Below are positions 8,979 to 14,826 of a stretch of 16,297 nucleotides of DNA, in pieces (the first letter of the stretch is position 1; every line of letters starts with the position of its first letter). This DNA comes from CAYJBH01 sp964368815. GTDB lineage: Bacteria > Bacillota > Clostridia > Oscillospirales > Ruminococcaceae. Location of the stretch: contig CAYJDA010000041.1 in the NCBI GenBank assembly GCA_964368815.1, positions 1 to 16,297 on the forward strand, given 5' to 3'. Made by a program: the position numbers and the translations under genes. The notes under the pieces were generated by a model, which made no database searches, was not told the origin of the DNA, and saw only the letters and a program-made list of their open reading frames with translations.

Positions 8979-9878
8979 TCACTTATTGTCTTTGATTAAT
9001 AGGTTGGTTAAAAGGAATGAAAGCAGTATCATAGCCACCAACACTATACCGACCGCCGCAGAAAGACCCATATCAATATTGGTTGCGGCAGTACCTGAAC
9101 CGAACGCCCTCATATACATATATACCATCGGCGTAATGACTTCGGCATTTGGATTGATGGGTGCAAACACCTCCGACCAGACGAAGAACCCGGCAGTCGA
9201 AACCGTCCAGAGCGTAATATTTGTTCTTATTGTTCCTTTCAAAAGGGGCAGGGTTATTCTTGCAAAGGTGGTGAAGCGATTTGCGCCGTCCACGACTGCC
9301 GCCTCGTTGAGTTCCTGCGGTATCGCATCAATGCCGGCAAGAAAAATCAGCATTTGATATCCCACCATACCAAAACAATAAGCTATGAGCATGGCAGTAA
9401 AAATATATTCGGTGGAGGTCCACTGTATTGCGGCAAGTGAATCTAAACCAAGAAAGGTGAAAATATCTTTTAAAAGTCCGTATCTTGCAGAATAGACATA
9501 CTGAACCCACATAGTACCCATCGCAATGGCGGAAATTGTGTTCGGAAGATAAATAACTGCACGATAAAACGATTTAAATCGTATTCCGGAGTTGAGTATG
9601 ACTGCAAGAAAAAGAGCAACCGTCAGTGAACCCAAGCCACCGAAAAGCCATATTTTCCCTATGTTCTCAAGCGACTTAATAAAAAGGTCGTCAGAGAATA
9701 AATTGATATAGTTTTGAATGCCGTTGAACGACCATTCCGATACCGACTGTGTGAGTGAACTCACCTCGAAAAAGCTCATCAAAACCGTTCTGATGGTCGG
9801 ATAAAGATACATAACTAAATATGTAATAAGAGCCGGCAGTAAAAAACAAATAATCATGGTGCGATTTTTCTTTTTCAA
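8979..9878 (-). CDS. Sugar ABC transporter permease, MalF/UgpA type
   Basis: 299 residues from the chosen start. It begins with a basic KKKNR stretch, then a first membrane segment (TMIICFLLPALITYLVMYLY) and the usual six-helix layout. The EAA loop reads NEAAVVDGANRFTTFARITL in the second half. The start is TTG at 9878: a strong GAGGAGGAG site at 9884-9892 lies just upstream, and TTG overlaps the TGA stop of the preceding gene as TTGA. In-frame ATGs at 9914 and 9905 lie inside the upstream gene and are less likely. Together with the MalG-type gene it forms the membrane pore of the importer served by the binding protein at 10967-12280. Confidence 0.93.
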   Translation of the reverse strand: MKKKNRTMIICFLLPALITYLVMYLYPTIRTVLMSFFEVSSLTQSVSEWSFNGIQNYINLFSDDLFIKSLENIGKIWLFGGLGSLTVALFLAVILNSGIRFKSFYRAVIYLPNTISAIAMGTMWVQYVYSARYGLLKDIFTFLGLDSLAAIQWTSTEYIFTAMLIAYCFGMVGYQMLIFLAGIDAIPQELNEAAVVDGANRFTTFARITLPLLKGTIRTNITLWTVSTAGFFVWSEVFAPINPNAEVITPMVYMYMRAFGSGTAATNIDMGLSAAVGIVLVAMILLSFLLTNLLIKDNK

Positions 9879-10837
9879 AACATCTCCTCCTCGTTGTTCG
9901 GACATTCTATCCACGAAAGCCTTGAAAGTGTAACTCCACGCCGACTCATCTCCTGCAAATCTTCCGGACCACAGGAAGAGAGAAAGTCAACTCCATCTAT
10001 TGTCACCAGCTCGGCGGCATGTGCGTTAAGGGTAGTTACACAATTCTTTATATCAAATTTTCGATAGTCTTTCGACCACAGAACCAATGTTTCATCATAA
10101 CTTCGATGTGCATAGGTGAAAAATAGATAAAAACCATCATCTTTTTCCACCATAAAAGGCGATTCTATCCCACCGTAATCCGATCCATCTTCTATATATA
10201 GGCAGTCAAAACAATCGAATTTTTCAAAATCATACGTCTCGGCGAGTGTTACGGTCGAGCCTTTTTGTTTCGGGTTGCACAAATAAATCAGATATTTTTC
10301 ATCCTTTTTAATTATGCAAGGATCTCTTTTTGTGTATCCGAGATTGGTCAAAATAGCATGGTTGCTTTTCTCCCAGTCAAACAAGTCGTTTGAATACGCA
10401 AGTGTCAGTTCACGTCTCCCTGCTATCATGGTTTCAAAAACCATAACATATCGTGACTGCTCTTTGACATAGATTACAAACGGCGCTCCGACATATTCAC
10501 ACCCTTTTGTTTCATCTATCGCAAATCCGACAAACTCCCAAACGTCTCTACCTTGTTTTTTAACAAAATGAGAAAGATACGGGTGATAGAGATAGAGTGC
10601 ATCGCCGTTATCAGGGTACGGATTGTTTATTCCAAAAAGATGAATGTTTTTTTCATCGTCTTCAATAAAACAATGGTCGTTAAAATACCAGTTTCGCTCA
10701 TTGCTTTTATTGACAACCTCGATAGATATACTATCTTTATCACATCGATATATATTGTTACCGCAATAGTTCGTCACATCGTTTCGATTCGGATGTGCAA
10801 TAAGCTCTTTTTGACCGATTATTACCGGTATTTTCAT
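9875..10837 (-). CDS. Five-bladed beta-propeller glycoside hydrolase, GH32/GH43-like
   Basis: 320 residues. The three acidic positions typical of the GH32/43/68 propeller fold can be placed: D54 in WYFNDHC (first blade), D172 in KRDPCII (the RDP motif, transition-state stabiliser), and E225 in GGIESPFMV (acid/base). A further HAAEL motif with H273 and E276 sits in the last blade. GH32 enzymes act on beta-fructosides, GH43 on beta-xylosides and alpha-L-arabinosides; this sequence is divergent from both and I cannot choose. No signal peptide, so cytoplasmic. ATG 10837 is chosen because AGGGGTG lies seven bases upstream; the open frame back to 10903 runs through a terminator hairpin and is not coding. 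It overlaps the MalF-type gene by four bases. Confidence 0.85.
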   Translation of the reverse strand: MKIPVIIGQKELIAHPNRNDVTNYCGNNIYRCDKDSISIEVVNKSNERNWYFNDHCFIEDDEKNIHLFGINNPYPDNGDALYLYHPYLSHFVKKQGRDVWEFVGFAIDETKGCEYVGAPFVIYVKEQSRYVMVFETMIAGRRELTLAYSNDLFDWEKSNHAILTNLGYTKRDPCIIKKDEKYLIYLCNPKQKGSTVTLAETYDFEKFDCFDCLYIEDGSDYGGIESPFMVEKDDGFYLFFTYAHRSYDETLVLWSKDYRKFDIKNCVTTLNAHAAELVTIDGVDFLSSCGPEDLQEMSRRGVTLSRLSWIECPNNEEEMF

Positions 10838-10850
10838 GTCATCACCCCTG

Positions 10851-10911
10851 TTAATAAAAAAACACCCCGCAGCGGTTTTCACTGCAATATTTGCAGGTAA
10901 CACTGCGGGGT
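10851..10911 (-). terminator. Intrinsic terminator/attenuator between binding-protein gene and the rest of the operon
   Basis: On the minus strand a perfect 9-bp outer stem (plus-strand ACCCCGCAG 10864-10872 and CTGCGGGGT 10903-10911) is followed by TGTTTTTTTATT. Inside the loop is a second perfect stem (CTGCAA 10882-10887, TTGCAG 10891-10896). It ends about 14 bases before the ATG of the GH32/43-like gene. It would stop most transcripts after the binding-protein gene and so reduce expression of the downstream permeases and enzymes, either constitutively or under control (see findings). Confidence 0.85.
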
Positions 10912-10918
10912 AGTTTAT

Positions 10919-10956
10919 AGTCCTTCAACTTGTATCTTTTTTCAAGTTGAATGACT
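10919..10956 (-). other. Intercistronic stem-loop just after the binding-protein gene
   Basis: Two 14-base arms (10919-10932 and 10943-10956) pair with one mismatch around a 10-base loop. On the minus strand the hairpin begins 10 bases after the binding-protein stop codon and is not followed by a T-run, so it is better read as a 3' mRNA-stabilising hairpin than as a terminator. With the terminator that follows, it would favour excess binding protein over permeases, as in other MalE-type operons. Confidence 0.7.
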
Positions 10957-10966
10957 AAAGATTAAT

Positions 10967-12280
10967 TTAGCCTTTAATTGTTGCTACGTATTCTTCGCCT
11001 GTCATTCCACCGCCAAGCAGTGTGCCGAATGCGGCTTTCATTGTGGTGTCGGAATCGGTGTTTGTAATTACAGACATCTTGTGATCGGTTACCGTTTCAA
11101 ACGTTGCTTTGATGTTTGTAAGTAATCCCGGCCATGTTGCATCGTTGCTAACCGGAATACCGGCAGATTCGTCGGCAAGGGTTTGATCCCACTCGCCTGT
11201 TGTCATAAATGCGATAAAGTCGAATGCTTCGTCCGGCATTTCGCAAGTAGAGGTGATGGCAAATACCATGGAACCGTAGTCGGTTGTGGTGTTTGGCTCA
11301 ACTCCATCCGGTACTGTCGGGAAAAGGAATCCGCCCCAGTTGAAGTCGGGACCGGTTGTCGGTAAAATTTCGTTCGGGAGCCAAGAACCGTTAAAGTACA
11401 TTGCAACATCGCCGAGTGCAACTTCTTGCTGACCTGCGGGGAAGATGTTGCCTGTTGCATATTCTGAAATATAACCCATCGAAACCATGTCAGCGTATGC
11501 GTTTGCCATCTGCAAAACTGCGGGGTGATCATAGTCCGCCTCGTTGATTATACGCTCAGTTTCTTCAACGCCTACAGCTCTTGAGAGGTAGTTTCCGATT
11601 AACCAACCATAATAGGCATCGTCAACAGTCAACGGGATATAACCTGCCGCTTTAATTTTTTCGCAGACGTCAAGGAATTCTTCCCATGTGTTTGGCGTAG
11701 CGGTAACGCCTGCTTCTTCAAATATGTCCATATTATAGAAGAACATCTGAACGTTGCCTTGAATTGGCGCGCCGTAGGTCATTCCATCTTCGCTGTATTT
11801 GCTGATAACGTTGAGCCAGCTTGAATTAACAGCCTCATTATAGGGGAGTCCGCCGGTCGTATCATAAGTTTGTGTCAAGTAGTCATCAACAGGGATAACA
11901 AGTTCTTCAGGAACATAACGGTTGAGAATTTCAAAGAGGTAACCCTCGAAAAGATCAACTTGTTCGCCTGCTTGAATTGCAGTTTGAGCTAAAGTGTTTA
12001 CATCACGGCCTTTCCATTGAACTTCGATTTCCACACCGGTTTTTTCGGTGTAAGCCGCGATCGCATCGATCATAACTTGTCCTTGGGGTTCGGTCTCATT
12101 CCACATAGACCAGTAAACGAGTTTGCCGCCCTCAGCAGCAGGTTCTTCTGTCGATTCCGATGAAGGTGCTTCCGACGACGAGTCGGCAGGGGCTTCGCTT
12201 GATGTTTCGGCAGGTGCTCCGCAAGCCGCTAAGCTAAACAGCATTACTGAAGCTAAAAGTATAGCTAATAGTTTTTTCAT
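10967..12280 (-). CDS. Carbohydrate ABC transporter solute-binding lipoprotein (MalE-type, extracellular family 1)
   Basis: 437 residues. A lipoprotein signal peptide (MKKLLAILLASVMLFSLAAC) ends in a lipobox with Cys20. A Ser/Glu/Ala-rich linker (about 21-53) tethers the two-lobed binding domain to the membrane. The binding domain begins GKLVYWSMWNETEPQG and has the family features NTWEEFLDVCEKIKAAGYIP, LGDVAMYFNGSW and a late TGEWDQTLADE segment. It captures an oligosaccharide and delivers it to the two permeases downstream. ATG 12280 is chosen from the strong AAAGGAGGA site (plus-strand cctcct at 12287-12292); the open frame extends to 12319 but would cover the leader hairpin. First gene of the operon. 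Sugar specificity cannot be read from the sequence. Confidence 0.95.
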   Translation of the reverse strand: MKKLLAILLASVMLFSLAACGAPAETSSEAPADSSSEAPSSESTEEPAAEGGKLVYWSMWNETEPQGQVMIDAIAAYTEKTGVEIEVQWKGRDVNTLAQTAIQAGEQVDLFEGYLFEILNRYVPEELVIPVDDYLTQTYDTTGGLPYNEAVNSSWLNVISKYSEDGMTYGAPIQGNVQMFFYNMDIFEEAGVTATPNTWEEFLDVCEKIKAAGYIPLTVDDAYYGWLIGNYLSRAVGVEETERIINEADYDHPAVLQMANAYADMVSMGYISEYATGNIFPAGQQEVALGDVAMYFNGSWLPNEILPTTGPDFNWGGFLFPTVPDGVEPNTTTDYGSMVFAITSTCEMPDEAFDFIAFMTTGEWDQTLADESAGIPVSNDATWPGLLTNIKATFETVTDHKMSVITNTDSDTTMKAAFGTLLGGGMTGEEYVATIKG

Positions 12281-12297
12281 AAAATCCTCCTTTGTTT

Positions 12298-12315
12298 CAT
12301 TCAGCTTCCTGAATG
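12298..12315 (-). other. 5'-leader hairpin of the binding-protein mRNA
   Basis: A perfect 7-bp stem (CATTCAG/CTGAATG) with a GAAG tetraloop on the minus strand. It lies between the predicted transcription start (near 12318) and the ribosome site. A hairpin this close to the 5' end would protect the mRNA from end-dependent decay; it is too short to be a riboswitch. Confidence 0.55.
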
Positions 12316-12325
12316 TCATGTGTTC

Positions 12326-12355
12326 AATTTACCACAAAACCGTTCCATTAGTCAA
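12326..12355 (-). promoter_or_regulatory. Promoter of the carbohydrate operon, with a possible LacI-type operator between its boxes
   Basis: On the minus strand a -35 TTGACT (plus 12350-12355) and an extended -10 TGG-TAAATT (plus 12326-12331) are spaced by 18 bases. The start of transcription would fall near 12318, about 38 bases before ATG 12280. Between the boxes lies the odd palindrome AACCGTT (12338-12344) within a loosely cre/LacI-like stretch; a repressor bound here would block polymerase. Promoter assignment moderate, operator tentative. Confidence 0.6.
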
Positions 12356-12368
12356 TGTGCAAATTAGC

Positions 12369-12390
12369 CAAACTTAAATCACAAAGTTTG
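12369..12390. promoter_or_regulatory. Inverted repeat upstream of the operon promoter
   Basis: CAAACTT (12369-12375) and AAGTTTG (12384-12390) are perfect 7-base arms separated by 8 bases. The repeat is about 60 bases upstream of the predicted operon start, where an activator or distal repressor site could lie. No binding protein can be assigned. Confidence 0.4.
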
Positions 12391-12392
12391 TT

Positions 12393-12419
12393 ATTGTGTT
12401 CCGAAATTTGAACAACAAT
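12393..12419. promoter_or_regulatory. Imperfect inverted repeat, candidate operator
   Basis: ATTGTGTTC (12393-12401) and GAACAACAAT (12410-12419) pair with a single-base bulge; the core is GTTC-N8-GAAC. A related, less symmetric sequence (TTGTTCCAAATTTATTCA, 12493-12510) sits just upstream of the lacI-type gene's -35 box. The shared GTTCC-AAATTT pattern on both sides of the control region suggests a pair of sites for one regulator, most likely the adjacent LacI-family protein. Confidence 0.4.
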
Positions 12420-12515
12420 GATGCAAATCCTTTTAATTACTATCTTTTTTGCGTACTTGAGCACAATTTAGTATTTACAAATCAATAAAAAATTGTTCCA
12501 AATTTATTCAAAGCA

Positions 12516-12544
12516 TTGACATATTGTGATAAAAATGTAATAAT
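12516..12544 (+). promoter_or_regulatory. Promoter of the LacI-family regulator gene
   Basis: A perfect -35 TTGACA (12516-12521) is followed after 17 bases by AATAAT (12539-12544, five of six matches to TATAAT) with a TG two bases upstream of it (extended -10). Predicted start is near 12551, giving a leader of only about 20 bases that carries AGAAGGAG (12557-12564) before ATG 12573. Confidence 0.7.
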
Positions 12545-12572
12545 AAATTGAACATTAGAAGGAGTCTTAAAA

Positions 12573-13532
12573 ATGTTATCTACACGAAAGATTGCTAAAA
12601 TAGCAAATGTCGGTGTCGGAACTGTTTCAAGGTATCGCAATGGCTTTCCGGTAAAACAATCTACTAAAGAAAAGATTGATCGAGCCATCGAGATTTCCGA
12701 AGGCTACCTTGTTAGGCAATTAAACATAGGTGTTATAGTACCGGTTGTCAACGACTCTTTTTCCGGTGTATTAGTGGCGGAAATTGAAAAACAGTTATCT
12801 ATAACAAAGCACCAAATCATAATTATCGTCAGTAGGGATTTAAAAAAGGATTATAACCATATACTCTCTTTAAAATTAGACGGGCTTATTATTCACCCAC
12901 CCAATAAAGATAGCCTTGCGGGTATATCGGCACTATCAAAAAAAATACCGACCGTATTGATAGATATGATGGTCACTCCTCCGATATGTGATCAAATGCT
13001 TAGTCTTAACGTGCGCTCCACATACGATTGTGTTGAGTACCTTATGAAATTAGGACATAAAAACATAGCGATCACGACCACAGGAAACTTGATGTTGATG
13101 GGTAATGAGCGCCTTGATGGTTACAAACGTGCCGTCAGTGACTACGGTCTCGGATTAGATGAATCATATATTATTGATGGATCAAACGAAGAGAGTATAG
13201 CAAAAGCCCTTATAAAACTGATGAAACGCAAGGACAAACCCACTGTTTTAATGGCAACAAACTATGACATCACGATAGCTTCACTGCGTGCCCTAATGAA
13301 TTTAAACTTGAAATATCCAACCGATATTTCTTTTGTGGGATTTGATGAATTCGGTCTTAATAGGTTTTTGCATAAGCCGATCACCTTTGTAGAACAGCCT
13401 ATCGGTGAACTTGCAAAGCACAGTACCGAACTATTATGCAAGCGAATTGTCGGCAACGCTGATGGCCATCCGACCACCAGTCATTTTAAAACTAAAATAG
13501 TTGAGGGCGAATCGGTTGCTAAATTGAAATAA
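12573..13532 (+). CDS. LacI/GalR-family transcriptional regulator
   Basis: 319 residues. The N-terminal helix-turn-helix reads TRKIAKIANVGVGTVSRYRN (residues 4-23), followed by a periplasmic-binding-protein-like sensor domain (NIGVIVPVVNDSFSG, KLDGLIIHPP, GHKNIAITTTG, ERLDGYKRAV, PTDISFVGFDE). It is divergent from the binding-protein gene and probably represses the whole carbohydrate operon in the absence of an inducer sugar, and perhaps itself. Odd feature: the linker between HTH and sensor core (about residues 39-52) is roughly nine residues shorter than in typical LacI proteins and lacks a recognisable PNxxAR hinge-helix sequence, so DNA binding and dimer geometry may differ. No terminator is visible after the stop codon. 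Confidence 0.93.
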   Translation: MLSTRKIAKIANVGVGTVSRYRNGFPVKQSTKEKIDRAIEISEGYLVRQLNIGVIVPVVNDSFSGVLVAEIEKQLSITKHQIIIIVSRDLKKDYNHILSLKLDGLIIHPPNKDSLAGISALSKKIPTVLIDMMVTPPICDQMLSLNVRSTYDCVEYLMKLGHKNIAITTTGNLMLMGNERLDGYKRAVSDYGLGLDESYIIDGSNEESIAKALIKLMKRKDKPTVLMATNYDITIASLRALMNLNLKYPTDISFVGFDEFGLNRFLHKPITFVEQPIGELAKHSTELLCKRIVGNADGHPTTSHFKTKIVEGESVAKLK

Positions 13533-13604
13533 TTAGAACTTTATGAGATGGATAAAGAACTGTTAAATTTTTCTGCTTAACCCGATTGCGCCGTCCTCAT
13601 CTCA

Positions 13605-13616
13605 CCGTATATACGG
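13605..13616. repeat. 12-bp perfect palindrome CCGTATATACGG
   Basis: A fully self-complementary 12-mer between the LacI-type gene and the HAD remnant. The 135 bases 13533-13667 hold no gene I can recognise; the frame of the HAD remnant runs through them with stops at 13578 and 13665. The palindrome could be a protein site or a scar; no partner can be named. Confidence 0.5.
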
Positions 13617-13772
13617 ATTCTCGAGATACACCTCGGGCGGGAAAATCGGCGTGTATGTGAGCAGTAGCCTGTGGCAGATGGGGAAATTATGCCAGATGCC
13701 GACAAAATGCTTGAATACATAAACAGCAAAGGGATTCGCTCTGCGGTTATTAGTAATATAGGTTGGTCTGGT

Positions 13773-13799
13773 TAGCCGTTAGGAACTAATCCGAACACG
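13773..13799 (+). repeat. Left terminal inverted repeat of the MITE (with TA)
   Basis: 27 bases beginning TAGCCGTTAGGAACTAAT and ending CACG, identical to the reverse complement of 14021-14047. The first two bases are the TA target site copy. Confidence 0.93.
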
Positions 13800-14045
13800 C
13801 CTTACGCATACAATTTTTGCGCCATGCTTCGTTATCCTCATTCGTAATACGGCAAGTATTACTCATTCGTCTGCCTTGCCTGACACAAAAATTGTGGGCG
13901 TAAGGTTCAGAGAATTTTTGATACCGCCAAAAGTTCTGTGACAAGGAAGTTTACCGAAGTAATGCTTTCGCCTTACGAGGTAGGCTGACGCAGTCACAGG
14001 GCTTTTGGCTAAATCAAAAACGTGTTCGGATTAGTTCCTAACGGC
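13775..14045. mobile_element. MITE-like non-autonomous element with long terminal inverted repeats and TA target duplication
   Basis: 271 bp with no coding capacity for a transposase. The ends are perfect 25-bp inverted repeats, or 27 bp counting the flanking TA. They start GCCGTTAGGAACTAATCC and the other end is the exact reverse complement. TA lies on both sides (13773-13774, 14046-14047), and deletion of the element with one TA restores the HAD frame, so insertion at a TA is well supported. That is the signature of IS630/Tc1-mariner-type transposition. The interior is highly structured: stem 1 pairs 13800-13819 with 13886-13905, containing a small GTAATAC/GTATTAC hairpin (13844-13862). Stem 2 pairs 13926-13942 with 13993-14009 and is extended by TTTTTGAT (13915-13922) with ATCAAAAA (14013-14020). 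The whole folds as a three-way junction. Superfamily assignment is inferred. Confidence 0.88.
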
Positions 14046-14047
14046 TA
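14021..14047 (-). repeat. Right terminal inverted repeat of the MITE (with TA)
   Basis: 27 bases beginning CGTGTTCGGATTAGTTCC and ending GGCTA; an exact inverted copy of the left end with no mismatch, which points to recent insertion. The last two bases are the second TA. Confidence 0.93.
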
Positions 14048-14545
14048 TGCTTTAAGCGAGAGAATAAACAGACTTTTGCCTAACAATAAATTTGAGTTTA
14101 TTATGGCATCGAGTGAATATATTTTCAGAAAACCGAGTCCTATGATTTTTAAACTCGCTCTCAAAAAAGCAAATTTAAACCCAAACGAAGTTTGGTATTG
14201 CGGCGATAACCCTATAGCAGATGTTAAGGGTTCAAGCAGTGTTGGGATTTTTCCGGTGTGGTATGATAACTACCACACAAAGCAAGCCGAACTAAACACC
14301 GAGCATTTGTATATAAATGAGTGGAGCGAGATGATAAACGTATTGGAGGAGTTAGAGTGAACCAACTTAACAATAAAAGATTTATAAGAAATTCTTCAAA
14401 CAAAAAAGGGTTTTAATTTTATTGAAACACATATCAAATTTTGACCTGCCGTAAGCAAAGATAGACTTCGCTCTCGGAATATGTCGTGAGCAATAATGAT
14501 AGGAAATTGAGCCGAATTTCTACATATAACAAATTAACCGATACA

Positions 14546-14580
14546 ACCCGCAGTCAATTCTTTTGATTGTGGGTATTTTT
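14546..14580 (+). terminator. Intrinsic terminator downstream of the HAD remnant
   Basis: Arms ACCCGCAGTCAA (14546-14557) and TTGATTGTGGGT (14563-14574) form a 12-bp stem with two G-T wobbles and a 5-base loop, followed directly by ATTTTTTG on the plus strand. It would end transcripts from the LacI-type gene and the HAD remnant. Confidence 0.85.
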
Positions 14581-14725
14581 GTGCGTATACAAAATTCTCA
14601 AAAAAGAAATAACGTACAATAAAATACACTAAACGAGGATTTTGTTTGCGACATTGTTGTGTTTTCTATTCAATTTGCAAACAACAATTTTTGTCTCCTA
14701 AAAAGCAAAATTCGCCGTGTTTTAG

Positions 14726-14753
14726 TTGTGAAAATGTTGTAATCTTGTATAAG
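14726..14753 (+). promoter_or_regulatory. Possible promoter of the surface-protein gene, overlapped by an inverted repeat
   Basis: TTGTGA (14726-14731) and TATAAG (14748-14753) are 16 bases apart. A 7-bp inverted repeat, TAATCTT-GTAT-AAGATTA (14740-14757), covers the -10 box and could be an operator. The predicted leader is about 85 bases. The region is AT-rich, so this is a weak call. Confidence 0.35.
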
Positions 14754-14811
14754 ATTATAAAGATATAGAGTGTTAATTTAGAAAAAATGTCAAAACAAGT
14801 TCGAATTATTT

Positions 14812-14826
14812 ATGTAAACGAAAAAA
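14812..14826 (+). promoter_or_regulatory. Possible cre (CcpA) site in the leader of the surface-protein gene
   Basis: ATGTAAACGAAAAAA matches the cre consensus WTGNAANCGNWNNCW at all defined positions but one (A in place of C near the end). It lies between the candidate promoter and the GGAGG ribosome site (14829-14833), where binding would act as a roadblock under rich-sugar conditions. Confidence 0.3.

Larger units (their letters stand above)
13668..14360 (+). pseudogene. HAD-superfamily hydrolase remnant, N-terminus lost and interrupted by a MITE
   Basis: The 5' piece (13668-13772) encodes MPDADKMLEYINSKGIRSAV then ISNIGWSG (HAD motif II region). The 3' piece (14046-14360) continues YALSERINRLLPNNKFEF, then SSEYIFRKP (motif III Lys) and CGDNPIADVKG (motif IV acidic residues), ending PVWYDNYHT and an acidic tail. 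The 271-bp element plus one TA (273 bases, 91 codons) separates them and brings an immediate TAG stop at 13773. Removing it restores GGT-TAT-GCT (Gly-Tyr-Ala) in frame. The catalytic DxD motif and roughly the first 100 residues are missing, and TAG (13665) and TAA (13578) interrupt the same frame upstream, so the gene was already dead or truncated. Intact relatives are small phosphatases. The short open frame starting at GTG 14022 in the right repeat is unlikely to give a working enzyme. Confidence 0.85.

Noticed and set aside
10838..10903. N-terminal extension of the GH32/43-like gene back to 10903
   Set aside because: The extra 22 codons read through the terminator hairpin, and ATG 10837 has a good ribosome site.
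13800..14020. tRNA or known structured RNA inside the MITE
   Set aside because: The stems form a three-way junction but there is no acceptor end, anticodon arm or T-loop pattern, and the stems are symmetric parts of the mobile element.
14022..14360. Independent 112-codon HAD gene starting with GTG in the MITE end
   Set aside because: The first codons are the right inverted repeat of the MITE, there is no ribosome site, and motifs I and II are missing; it is the 3' half of the split HAD gene.
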